From assembly GCF_003991875.1 (NCBI RefSeq), contig NZ_CP031423.1:1922001-1986000 (forward strand): DNA of 64,000 nt, read 5' to 3'. The notes under the pieces are model-generated. The model searched no databases. It saw only the letters and a list, made by a program, of their open reading frames with translations, and was not told the origin of the DNA. The stretch comes from Microbacterium lemovicicum (GTDB taxonomy: Bacteria > Actinomycetota > Actinomycetes > Actinomycetales > Microbacteriaceae). The stretch's first letter is position 1. Every line of letters starts with the position of its first letter. Of the stretch, positions 42,386 to 54,854 are shown one piece after another. The translations under genes and the position numbers were made by a program.

Positions 42386-42414
42386 CCCTCGCCCCACCCG
42401 GGCTGACGCGAGGG
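42386..42414. terminator. Weak hairpin between DUF2200 and typA
   Basis: 7-bp perfect stem (CCCTCGC/GCGAGGG) with a 15-base loop in the 37-base gap between convergent genes. A candidate only. Confidence 0.3.
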
Positions 42415-44328
<1,914 letters not shown>

Positions 44329-44440
44329 GGAGAATCCTTGCAGGAGGGGAAAGAAGAGAGCCGGCGGATGAGGGAGAAGTCCCGTGGCCGGATGACCAGC
44401 GTACCGCAGGGCTCCCTGGGAACTTCCGGGAGCACGCCGA

Positions 44441-44471
44441 CGGGGCGGGGTCCCGGAGGATCCCCGCCCCG
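44441..44471. terminator. Hairpin terminator after the first peptide-transporter operon
   Basis: 10-bp G/C stem (CGGGGCGGGG) plus two to three further pairs with one bulged base and a CGGA loop. It lies 42 bases past the stop of the substrate-binding protein gene, in the direction of its transcription. Confidence 0.6.
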
Positions 44472-44512
44472 CCGTCTGCAGGACCGAGCGGCCGAGGCCG
44501 CGCGTCATCCGA

Positions 44513-46195
44513 TCAGGACGTGGCCCAGCCGACCGTCGTCCAGTCGATGGTCTCGAACTGCGTGGCGCCCCAGTTCACGAGGCCGTCCTTGATCGCGTAC
44601 ACGTTCGGCAGCGGAGCGATCGGGAACATGGGCACGTAGTCCCAGATCACGTCGTTGATCTCCTTGGCCGTCTCGATGCGTGCGTCCGCGTCGAGCTCGG
44701 TGTTCGCCTCGTCGAACAGCGGGCCCAGACGGTCGTCCGTCGTGCCGGTGAAGTTCGACTCGGAATCGAGCGGGTAGTACAGCGCCTCCGACGACGAGAT
44801 CGGGAAGGCGGTGCCCTGCCAGGAGAACGACACCATCTCGTAGTTGCCGGGGATGACGTAGTCGCTGAAGTACTGCGCCGCCGGCACCGTGACCAGCTCG
44901 ACCGGGATGCCGGCGTCGCCGAGATCGGCCTGCACCTGCTCCGAGCGCTGGATGTTGGTGGCGGTGTCGGCCGGAACGGTGATCGTCAGCGAGAGCGCCT
45001 CGCCGTCCTTCGTCCAGCTGTCGCCGTCCTTGGTGTACCCGGCCGCCTCGAGGAAGGACGAGCCCGCCTCGGGGTCGTAGGGCAGCGCCTTGTCCTCATA
45101 GCCGTTCTGGCCGGGCATGAAGATGTAGTCGCCGTTGGTGACCGGGGGCGCGTCCACGGGGGTGTTCGCCGAGGCCGCGATCTGCTCGCGGTTGACGATC
45201 GACGCCACGGCCTTGCGCACGTTGACGTCGGAGAGCGGCCCCTCCTTGGCGTTCATCGTGACGTGCGTCCAGGTGGTGCCGCCGGACGTCTGGATGGCGG
45301 CGTCGGACCGCGTCTGCGCCGTGGCGTACAGGTCGGCGTTCGCCGAGATGTAGAGCCCGTCCAGCTCGCTGTTGGCGAACGAGGAGCCCTGCTGGTCCTG
45401 GCTCACGGCCTTGAACAGCACGGTCTCGAGCTTCGGGGTCTCGCCCCACCAGTTCGGGTTGCGCTCGAGCGTGACGACCTGGCCGGTCGCGTCGATGTTC
45501 GAGATGCGGAACGGACCGCTGGAGGGCACGGCCTGCGTGCGGTAGCTGTTGTTGTAGGTCTCCGGGTCGCCGGAGATCGACGCGGGCAGGAGGCCGCCGG
45601 TGAACAGGCCCTGCCAGTCGGCGTAGACGGATGAGAAGGTCACGACCATGTCGTACTCGTCGGTGCCCTGCTCGATCGAGGCGATGTCCTCGAAGCCCGC
45701 CGTCGATGCGGGCGTGTAGGCCTCGTTGGTCCCGTTCTGGGCGGCCCAGAACGACTGGTAGTCGGCCACCGTGATCGGGGTGCCGTCCTCCCAGACGGCG
45801 GAGGGGTTCAGCTTGATCTCCACGATCTGGGGGTCGTCCTGGGTGACCTCGGCCGACGAGGCATAGTCCTCGTTGAGGACGGGCGTGCCGTCCTCCTCGA
45901 TCTTGATCGGACCGCCGGTCGTGGGCGAGACGATGCTGACGGTGTCGACCTCGTTGCCGTCGACCTCGTTGATGTTGAACTGCACGGGCAGGGAGCCCAC
46001 GGCCAGGGTCAGCGTGCCGCCGTCCTGGACGTCGGCGGCATCCGCACGCACCCACGCGGTGGCGGGCAGCGCCGCCACGTCGGACGGTTCGGCGCTGGGG
46101 CCGGCAGAGTTGCCGGCTGCGCAGCCCGAGACGATGAGCGCCGCAGCGCCGAGCATCGCCAGGGAACCGAGCGTCTTCACACTCCGAGTTCTCAT
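44513..46195 (-). CDS. Peptide ABC transporter substrate-binding lipoprotein (family 5)
   Basis: 560 residues. Signal peptide with lipobox IVSGC (lipidated Cys25), then a Ser/Pro/Ala linker and an SBP_bac_5 domain: GGTLTLAVGSLP, WEDGTPITVADYQSFW and NPNWWGETPKLETVLFK are typical of Dpp/Opp-type binding proteins. It captures oligopeptides or related solutes outside the membrane. GAGAGGAACG precedes the ATG at 46195. It is the last gene of operon 1, 65 bases after the ATPase gene, and is followed by a terminator. Confidence 0.94.
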   Translation of the reverse strand: MRTRSVKTLGSLAMLGAAALIVSGCAAGNSAGPSAEPSDVAALPATAWVRADAADVQDGGTLTLAVGSLPVQFNINEVDGNEVDTVSIVSPTTGGPIKIEEDGTPVLNEDYASSAEVTQDDPQIVEIKLNPSAVWEDGTPITVADYQSFWAAQNGTNEAYTPASTAGFEDIASIEQGTDEYDMVVTFSSVYADWQGLFTGGLLPASISGDPETYNNSYRTQAVPSSGPFRISNIDATGQVVTLERNPNWWGETPKLETVLFKAVSQDQQGSSFANSELDGLYISANADLYATAQTRSDAAIQTSGGTTWTHVTMNAKEGPLSDVNVRKAVASIVNREQIAASANTPVDAPPVTNGDYIFMPGQNGYEDKALPYDPEAGSSFLEAAGYTKDGDSWTKDGEALSLTITVPADTATNIQRSEQVQADLGDAGIPVELVTVPAAQYFSDYVIPGNYEMVSFSWQGTAFPISSSEALYYPLDSESNFTGTTDDRLGPLFDEANTELDADARIETAKEINDVIWDYVPMFPIAPLPNVYAIKDGLVNWGATQFETIDWTTVGWATS

Positions 46196-46260
46196 GTGAT
46201 CGTTCCTCTCGTTTCTTTGGGGAGCCCCGGCTCGGCTTGGTGCGGCCGGCCGGGGGGTCT

Positions 46261-48397
<2,137 letters not shown>

Positions 48398-48405
<8 letters not shown>

Positions 48406-49324
48406 TGTTCACTCCGGAGGTGGGGTCGATGGCGTCGCGCAGGGCGTCGCCGATCAGGCTGATCGCGAACAGCAGGGCGATCAGCACCATCGCGGGGAAG
48501 ACGAACAGCCACGGGCGCGTGAGCGCGGCGGCGGTGCCGTCGGCCAGCAGCGTGCCGAGCGACACCTCCGGCTTCTGGACGCCGAAGCCGAAGTAGCTCA
48601 GCGACGTCTCCGACATGATCGCCGCCACGACGCCGAGCGTGGCGTCGATGATCAGCAGCGAGGCGATGTTGGGGATGATGTGGCGCCGCAGGATGGCGCC
48701 GGTGGGCATGCCCATGTAGCGCGCCGCGCGCACGAAGTCGCGATTGCGCAGGGATCGCGTCTGACTGCGCACCACCTGCGCCATGATCATCCAGCTGAAG
48801 ATGGCGAGGAACACCGTGAGCGCCACCCACGACAGTCCCCGGTACAGCGGGCTGAGCAGCACGAGGATGAAGAACGCGGGGATGACGAGCAGCAGGTGGA
48901 CGAACCATCCGATGGTCTTGTCGACCCAGCCCCCGAGATAGCCCGCGGTCGAGCCGACGACGGCCGCGATGATGGTCGCCGCAGGACCGGCGATGAGACC
49001 GATGACGAGGGACTTCTGGAGGCCGGACAGCGTCTGGGCGTAGATGTCCTGCCCGATCGCGTTCGTGCCGAACCAGTGCATCATGGTCGGTCCGAGGTTC
49101 ATGTTGTACGAGTCGCGCTGCGTCGGCGACCACTGGTACAGCAGGGGTCCGAGGAAGGCCCACAGCACGATGAACACCAGCACCGACGCGCCCACCCAGA
49201 ACCGCGGCATCCCCTTCAGGCGCAGCCAGACCAGTCGGTTGCGCGACAGGGGGCGGCGCGCCTGGGTGATGACCTTGTCGTCGTCGAGGGAGGCCTCGAT
49301 GACGTCTTCCTGCATGACGCTCAC
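48398..49324 (-). CDS. Peptide ABC transporter permease, DppC type
   Basis: 308 residues with six membrane helices and the EAA-type loop around RSLRNRDFVRAARYMGMPTG. The DppC-like N-terminal cytoplasmic tail and large first periplasmic loop are present. GTG at 49324 is one base after the dppB stop; ATG at 49315 is an alternative start three codons in. The ATPase gene overlaps its 3' end. Confidence 0.92.
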
Positions 49325-49325
49325 G

Positions 49326-50309
49326 TCAGCTCCTCACTCGAGGGTCCAGAGCCGAGTACAGCACTTCGGACAGGGTGGATGACAGCAGCACCAGCACGGC
49401 GATGTACAGCGTGGAGCCCGCCATCACGTTGATGTCGTTCTTCGTGACGGCCTCGAGCGTGAACTGGCCCATGCCGCGCCAGCTGAACACGATCTCCAGC
49501 ATCGCGGAACCCGCGATGAGGGTGCCGAAGCTGTAGGCGAAGAACGTGGTCATCGGGATGAGCGCGATGCGGACGCCGTGGCGCACCAGTGCGGCGTTGC
49601 GCTGGAGGCCCTTGGACCGGGCGGTGCGGATGTAGTCGGCGCCGAGCACGTCGAGCATGACGCTGCGCTGGTAGCGGGAGTACGACGCCGCGCCGATGAG
49701 GGCGAGTGCGATCGTCGGCAGGAGCAGATGGATGCCGCGGTCCAGGGCGAGATCCCACCAGTTCCCCGATATGCCCGCGGTGTACTCCCCCGTGAACTGG
49801 ATCACCTGCGAGCCGACCGCGTTGTTGAACGCGGTGGCGGCGATCATCAGGAGGACGCCGATGACGAAGGTCGGGGTGGCGAAGACGAGGAACGAGCTGT
49901 AGGTGACGACCTGGTCGCTCGCCTTGTACTGCCGCACCGCACCCCAGACGCCCAGGACGACGCCGAGCACCGCGCCGATGAGCGAGCCGATGAGCAGAAG
50001 CCGGAGGCTGGCGCCCGACCGCGTGATGATCTCCTCGGTCACGGACTGTCCGCCGACGGTCTGACCGAGCGAGAACTGCGTGAACAGCCCCACGAGCCAG
50101 TTCCACAGCCGCACGAGCACCGGCACGTCGGGGTTCACGCCCATCGCGTTGAGCGACGCGTCGATCGACGCCTGCGGCGGGCGGGGGTTCTTGCCGTAGA
50201 AGCGCTCCGCCGGGTCGAGGACGACGCTGGCGAGGATGTAGGCGAGGCAGGTGGCGACGAGGCTGAGGATCGCGTAGTTGATGAACCTGCGCACGATGTA
50301 CAGGGTCAT
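49326..50309 (-). CDS. Peptide ABC transporter permease, DppB type
   Basis: 327 residues with six membrane helices. YIRTARSKGLQRNAALVRHG is the EAA loop that contacts the ATPase. The ATG at 50309 has no ribosome site of its own; instead a 15-codon ORF with a good site ends in ATGA across this start, so dppB is probably translated by coupling to the leader. First structural gene of operon 1 (dppB-dppC-dppDF-SBP). Confidence 0.92.
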   Translation of the reverse strand: MTLYIVRRFINYAILSLVATCLAYILASVVLDPAERFYGKNPRPPQASIDASLNAMGVNPDVPVLVRLWNWLVGLFTQFSLGQTVGGQSVTEEIITRSGASLRLLLIGSLIGAVLGVVLGVWGAVRQYKASDQVVTYSSFLVFATPTFVIGVLLMIAATAFNNAVGSQVIQFTGEYTAGISGNWWDLALDRGIHLLLPTIALALIGAASYSRYQRSVMLDVLGADYIRTARSKGLQRNAALVRHGVRIALIPMTTFFAYSFGTLIAGSAMLEIVFSWRGMGQFTLEAVTKNDINVMAGSTLYIAVLVLLSSTLSEVLYSALDPRVRS

Positions 50310-50353
50310 CGACCGAGCCTCGGGCTCCGCTGCTGAACAGTCAGACGCATCAT
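50306..50353 (-). CDS. Putative 15-residue leader peptide coupled to dppB
   Basis: Reads MMRLTVQQRSPRLGR then TGA. AAGGAAAG lies three to five bases upstream of the double ATG, a good ribosome site, while dppB has none. The TGA overlaps the dppB ATG (ATGA). This is the same junction used between genes throughout the window, which supports real translation. No homologue is claimed; the peptide may only deliver ribosomes or could sense translation. Confidence 0.45.
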   Translation of the reverse strand: MMRLTVQQRSPRLGR

Positions 50354-50457
50354 CGTCTTTCCTTGCTGTGCGGCCGCGATCTCGTGGATCACGGCTTCGG
50401 GAAGTCGCCGAGCCGCAACCCGGTGAATCGACCCTAACCCCGCGATCGGCTGTGACC

Positions 50458-50474
50458 GGGAGTCAAAGGGAGTC
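50458..50474. repeat. Direct repeat GGGAGTC-AAA-GGGAGTC
   Basis: Two 7-base copies separated by AAA (10-base period), lying at and just downstream of the predicted transcription start for operon 1. A regulator-binding site is possible. Confidence 0.4.
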
Positions 50475-50482
50475 TTTTCACG

Positions 50483-50510
50483 ACCGTAACATTGCGTGAC
50501 GTATTGGCAA
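50483..50510 (-). promoter_or_regulatory. Predicted promoter of peptide-transporter operon 1
   Basis: Minus-strand -35 TTGCCA (50505-50510), 16-base spacer, -10 TACGGT (50483-50488), in an AT-richer patch unlike its surroundings. The leader to dppB would be about 165 bases and include the direct repeat and the small leader ORF. Confidence 0.45.
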
Positions 50511-50547
50511 AGTGCTTTGTTCAGCTCTCACGGATTCATCAGAATAG

Positions 50548-51093
50548 TCACGCCGGCACGCTTGTGATGAACACCGCGACAAGCGCGCCCACCGCAATGA
50601 CCCCGAAAGCGACGAGCGCGAGGATGTCCCACGAGCGCGTCACGGGCGTGTCGGGAGTGCCCTGCTCCCTGGCGGTCTCCCACTGCTCCTGGATGAGGCT
50701 GAGCTCTCGCAGTGCCGGCGGCTCCCGGCGCATCTGCAGCCCCATGCGCCCGCGGTCGCGGACCGGGCGCCCCGCCACGGGGCCGCCGTACGCCTTGAAC
50801 AGCCGTCCGTCGTCGAGTTCGAAGACGACCTGGTAGCGGAGGCGGATGTCCTGCACCTTCGCCCACGGCACCCGCGTGCGACGCAGGAAGTTCTGCACGG
50901 TGGCACCCGCGGCATCCGTCTCGATCGCCGAGGCGTACATGGAGACGTAGATGAGCCACACCACGAGAAGCACCCAGGGGGCGAGGAGCAGCATCTGACC
51001 CCAGCCCGCGCGCACGACGGCGTCGCCGAGGAGGAGCAGCGCCACCACGCCGGCCGCGATCAGCGCGATGGTCCCCGACGTCGCGCGGAACAC
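50548..51093 (-). CDS. Membrane protein with PH-like domain
   Basis: 181 residues from GTG 51093. Two hydrophobic helices (about 8-22 and 30-48) are followed by a bacterial PH-like segment (VQNFLRRTRVPWAKVQDIRL, VFELDDGRLFKAYGG), and a last helix near the C-terminus. The start is uncertain. The frame stays open back into the ATPase gene, but a strong hairpin (51108-51136) lies between, so translation most likely begins after it. Function unknown. Confidence 0.7.
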   Translation of the reverse strand: MFRATSGTIALIAAGVVALLLLGDAVVRAGWGQMLLLAPWVLLVVWLIYVSMYASAIETDAAGATVQNFLRRTRVPWAKVQDIRLRYQVVFELDDGRLFKAYGGPVAGRPVRDRGRMGLQMRREPPALRELSLIQEQWETAREQGTPDTPVTRSWDILALVAFGVIAVGALVAVFITSVPA

Positions 51094-51107
51094 CCGCCGC
51101 GCGGGTG

Positions 51108-51136
51108 CGCCGCCGGCCCCACGGGGGCCGGCGGCG
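51108..51136. terminator. Hairpin terminator at the end of peptide-transporter operon 2
   Basis: Perfect 13-bp stem (CGCCGCCGGCCCC) with a 3-base loop, 14 bases past the stop of the fused ATPase gene. No U-tract. Confidence 0.65.
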
Positions 51137-51149
51137 GAGAAGCGGCCGC

Positions 51150-52832
51150 TCAGAGTCCGCCGCCGGCGCCGCCCCCGAGGGGGATGGACGCTCCGGGGAT
51201 GGCGTCGAGGAGGCGACGGGTGTACTCCTGCGAGGGATTGGCGAAGATCTCGTCCACCGTGCCCTTCTCGACGACGCGCCCGCGCTCCATGACGCACACG
51301 AGGTCGGCCGCGACGCGGACGACGGCGAGGTCGTGGGTGATGAACAGATACGTGAGGTTCAGCTCGCTCTGGAGCTCTGCCAGCAGCTGGAGCACCTGAT
51401 CCTGGACGAGCACGTCCAGCGCGGAGACGGCCTCATCGAGGATGAGGATGTCGGGCTTGAGCGCGAGCGCGCGGGCGATGGCGACGCGCTGGCGCTGGCC
51501 GCCGGAGAGCTCGTTGGCGTAGCGCGAGGCGAGCGCCTGCGGCAGGGAGACCTGATCGAGGAGCTCTCGCACGCGTGCGCGACGGGACGCCTTGTCGCCC
51601 ACCTTGTGGATGTTGAGCGGCTCGGCGATCGTGTTGCCGATGTTGCGGAGCGGATCGATGGAGCCGTACGGGTCCTGGAACACGGGCTGCATGCGCCGGC
51701 GCAGCGCGAACACGTCCGACCGGCCCAGCGACGCGATGTCCTTGCCGTCGACCTCGATCGAGCCCGACGTGGGGCTCTCGAGGGCGAGCACCATGCGGGC
51801 CACCGTCGACTTGCCCGAGCCGGACTCCCCCACGAGGGCCATCGTGCGACCGCGCGGGATGTCGAAGGAGACGGCGTCCACGGCGCGGAAGGGCTCGCTG
51901 CGGAACCCGCCCATGCGGATCTTGTAGTCCTTGGTGAGGTCGCGCACGCGCAGTGTGGGCGGGATGCCGGCGACGTCGTCCATCGTCTCGATGCCGCGGT
52001 CCTCGACCTTCGCCTGGATCCGCTGCGAAGCGAGGCTGGGCGCGGCCGCGACGAGTCGACGGGTGTAGGGGTGCACCGGGTTCTCGAGGATGAGGCGGCT
52101 GGGCCCCGCCTCGACGATCTCCCCGTCCTTCATCACGATGATGCGCTCGGCGCGCTCCGCCGCGAGACCGAGGTCGTGCGTGATCAGCAGCACCGATGTG
52201 CCCTTCTCACGGGTGAGACCGGCCATGTGATCGAGGATGACCCGCTGCACGGTGACGTCGAGCGCCGAGGTGGGCTCGTCGGCGATGAGCAGCTTGGGGT
52301 CGGCCGCCAGTCCGATGCCGATCAGCGCCCGCTGGCGCATGCCGCCGGAGAACTGGTGCGGGTACTGGTGCATGCGCTTGTCGGCATCGGCCAGACCCGC
52401 CTGCTTGAGCACCTCGATGGCGCGGGCCTCGATGTCCTTCTTGCCGGTCGCGATGCCGTTCGCTCGGACGGCCTCCTTCACCTGGAACCCGATGGACCAC
52501 ACCGGATTAAGGTTCGACATCGGGTCCTGCGGCACGTAGCCGATGTCGCGGCCCCGCACGCGCTCCATGTCGGAGGATGTGAGGTCGGTGAGCTCCATGC
52601 CGTCCAGCGTGATGCTGCCCGCGGTGACGTGCCCGGTGCCGGGGAGCAGATTGATGACGGCGGAGGCGGTCGTGGACTTCCCCGACCCCGATTCGCCGAC
52701 GATCGCGACCGTCTCGCCGGGGAAGATGTCGAAGCTGACCCCGTGGATGACCTCGCGGGAGCCCGACTGCGAGTCGAACGCGATCTTGAGGTCGCGGATG
52801 CTCAGCAGTGGCGTGGTGGCGATGCCGCTCAT
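51150..52832 (-). CDS. Fused DppD-DppF type peptide ABC transporter ATPase (operon 2)
   Basis: 560 residues with two nucleotide-binding domains. First: [23 protein letters not shown]. Second: [23 protein letters not shown]. It is shorter than the operon 1 paralogue: the cysteine-bearing oligopeptide C-terminal motifs are missing after both halves. The C-terminus ends in a Gly-rich stretch. ATG at 52832 overlaps the permease stop (ATGA). Confidence 0.93.
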   Translation of the reverse strand: MSGIATTPLLSIRDLKIAFDSQSGSREVIHGVSFDIFPGETVAIVGESGSGKSTTASAVINLLPGTGHVTAGSITLDGMELTDLTSSDMERVRGRDIGYVPQDPMSNLNPVWSIGFQVKEAVRANGIATGKKDIEARAIEVLKQAGLADADKRMHQYPHQFSGGMRQRALIGIGLAADPKLLIADEPTSALDVTVQRVILDHMAGLTREKGTSVLLITHDLGLAAERAERIIVMKDGEIVEAGPSRLILENPVHPYTRRLVAAAPSLASQRIQAKVEDRGIETMDDVAGIPPTLRVRDLTKDYKIRMGGFRSEPFRAVDAVSFDIPRGRTMALVGESGSGKSTVARMVLALESPTSGSIEVDGKDIASLGRSDVFALRRRMQPVFQDPYGSIDPLRNIGNTIAEPLNIHKVGDKASRRARVRELLDQVSLPQALASRYANELSGGQRQRVAIARALALKPDILILDEAVSALDVLVQDQVLQLLAELQSELNLTYLFITHDLAVVRVAADLVCVMERGRVVEKGTVDEIFANPSQEYTRRLLDAIPGASIPLGGGAGGGL

Positions 52833-53776
52833 CGGCGCGCCCTCGCTCTCGGGTCGAGGGCGTCTCTGATGAGCTCGCCCAGAAGGATGAAGGCCAGGAC
52901 CGTGACCGTCAGCAGGATCGACGGGTAGATCAGGGCCATGGGCGCCACGCGCAGCGACTGCTGCGCCTGGCTGATGTCGTTGCCCCACGACATCGTCCCG
53001 CTGCCGAGGCCGACGCCCAGGAACGACAGCGTCGCCTCCGCGACGATGGCCGCGGCGAGGCTGATCGTGGTGACCACGATCAGGGGTGCGATGGCGTTCG
53101 GGACGACGTGGGTGATGAGCGTCGAGAAGCGCGACTGGCCGAGCGCCCGCGAGGCGGTGACGAAGTCGGCCTGACGGACGCGGAGGATCTCCGCGCGCAC
53201 GATGCGCGCCGTCGACGCCCACGCGAACCCGCCGATCGCGAACCCGAGCGTCAGCACGGTGCGGTTCTCGGAGAACACGCTCATGACCACGATCGCCGCG
53301 AGGATGTACGGGATCGAGAAGAAGATGTCGCCGATGCGCGAGAGGACGCCGTCCAGCCAGCCGCCGTAGAAGCCGGCCAGGGCACCGACCACCAGGCCGA
53401 TGACGGTGCCGATGACCGTGGCCAGCAGGCCGACGACCAGCGAGGTCTGCGCGCCCCACACCATGCGCGACCAGATGTCGCAGCCGAGGAAGGTGAAGCC
53501 GAGCGGGTGCCCGCTGGCGGGGCCTGCGTTGCTGTCGGACAGCTGGCAGTTGTCGTTCGGCGGGACCTGCGTGAACAGCGTGGGCCACACCGCCATGAGC
53601 AGCACGGTGAGGATGACGACGAGGCAGACCCAGAAGGTCGGGCGCTTGCGGATGTCCCGCCAGGCGTCGCTCCAGAGGTTGCTCGGCTTCTCCTGCACAC
53701 GGACGACGTCCACGGCGAGCGTGTCGTCCGTGATCGGGGCGACGAAGTGCGCCTGCGGGGCTCGTTCACTTGACAT
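52829..53776 (-). CDS. Peptide ABC transporter permease, DppC type (operon 2)
   Basis: 315 residues, six helices. The EAA loop is RVRQADFVTASRALGQSR; a large periplasmic loop carries two cysteines (NDNCQLSD, LGCDIWSR), possibly a disulfide. The ATG at 53776 lies 11 bases inside the dppB gene; its own stop overlaps the ATPase start. Confidence 0.92.
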   Translation of the reverse strand: MSSERAPQAHFVAPITDDTLAVDVVRVQEKPSNLWSDAWRDIRKRPTFWVCLVVILTVLLMAVWPTLFTQVPPNDNCQLSDSNAGPASGHPLGFTFLGCDIWSRMVWGAQTSLVVGLLATVIGTVIGLVVGALAGFYGGWLDGVLSRIGDIFFSIPYILAAIVVMSVFSENRTVLTLGFAIGGFAWASTARIVRAEILRVRQADFVTASRALGQSRFSTLITHVVPNAIAPLIVVTTISLAAAIVAEATLSFLGVGLGSGTMSWGNDISQAQQSLRVAPMALIYPSILLTVTVLAFILLGELIRDALDPRARARR

Positions 53777-54695
53777 AGCGGATCCTCGGGTCGAGCAGGC
53801 CGTAGAGCAGATCCACGACGAGGTTGACCAGCACGTAGATGATGACGAAGACGGTGACGAAGGACACGATCGTCGGGCCCTCGTGGCGGAGCGTCGCCTG
53901 GAAGAGGGTGTTGCCGACGCCGGGGACGTTGAAGATGCCCTCCGTGACCGTGGCTCCCACGAGCAGCACGCCGAAGTTCGTCGCGGAGTTCGTGATGACG
54001 GGGATGAGCGAGTTGCGCAGGACGTGCACGGGGATGACGCGACGTCGGGGCAGGCCCTTGCTGTAGGCGGTGCGCACCCAATCCTGGTTCAGGGTCTCGA
54101 TGACCGAGCTGCGCATCAGGCGCATGCTGGTCGCGTACAGGCTGAATCCGAGCACCAGAGCCGGCAGCAGCAGGTCTCCCCAGTCGTTCTGGGCGCCCAC
54201 GGTCGGCTTGAACCACCCGAGTTGGATCGCGAGGAAGTACTGCGCGAGGAAGCTCAGCACGAAGATCGGCAGCGCCACGAAGATCAGCGCGATGACGAGC
54301 ATCGTGTTGTCGAACAGCTTGCCCTTGCGGATGGCCGAGACCGTGCCGATGATGATGGCCAGGGTGAACTCGATGGCGATCGCCATGACCGCGAGGCGCC
54401 CGGTGACGGGCAGGGTGCGGGCGAGGACGTCGTTCACGGACTGTCCCGAGAAGGTCTGCCCCAGGTCCAGGCGGAAGATGCCGAGGATGTAGTAGAAGTA
54501 CTGGACGATGAACGGCTGGTCCAGGTGGTACTGCGCACGCAGCTGCGCGACGAGCTGAGGGCTCGGCGCCTTGTCCCCGAAGAGCCCGAGGATGGGGTCT
54601 CCCGGCATGGCGAACACCAGGAAGTAGATGAGCAGCGTGGCCCCGAAGAAGACGGGAATCACCTGCAGTAGACGTCTGAGGATGTAGCCGAGCAT
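53766..54695 (-). CDS. Peptide ABC transporter permease, DppB type (operon 2)
   Basis: 309 residues with six helices, beginning MLGYILRRLLQVIPVFFGAT as usual for DppB. The EAA loop is near QDWVRTAYSKGLPRRR. AAAGAGAG precedes the ATG at 54695. A long frame upstream was not used because the family start and ribosome site agree here. It follows the binding-protein gene after a strong hairpin, so part of its transcription may be attenuated. Confidence 0.93.
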   Translation of the reverse strand: MLGYILRRLLQVIPVFFGATLLIYFLVFAMPGDPILGLFGDKAPSPQLVAQLRAQYHLDQPFIVQYFYYILGIFRLDLGQTFSGQSVNDVLARTLPVTGRLAVMAIAIEFTLAIIIGTVSAIRKGKLFDNTMLVIALIFVALPIFVLSFLAQYFLAIQLGWFKPTVGAQNDWGDLLLPALVLGFSLYATSMRLMRSSVIETLNQDWVRTAYSKGLPRRRVIPVHVLRNSLIPVITNSATNFGVLLVGATVTEGIFNVPGVGNTLFQATLRHEGPTIVSFVTVFVIIYVLVNLVVDLLYGLLDPRIRYVK

Positions 54696-54810
54696 CCGCT
54701 CTCTTTCCGAACAAGTGGGCCGCCCCACCGCTGCGGCACGAGGTCACGAGCCGATGAGAGCATCGTGTCGCGTCACGCGGCGCAGCGCGAGGGGGTGGTG
54801 CTGAGCAGGC

Positions 54811-54844
54811 CGCGAGGCGGTGACGAAATCGTCACCGCCTCGCG
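54811..54844. terminator. Hairpin between binding-protein and permease genes of operon 2
   Basis: Perfect 15-bp stem (CGCGAGGCGGTGACG) with an AAAT loop, starting 11 bases past the stop at 54855. It probably limits transcription into the permeases, giving excess binding protein, or stabilises the upstream mRNA. Confidence 0.65.
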
Positions 54845-54854
54845 GGTGGAGCAG

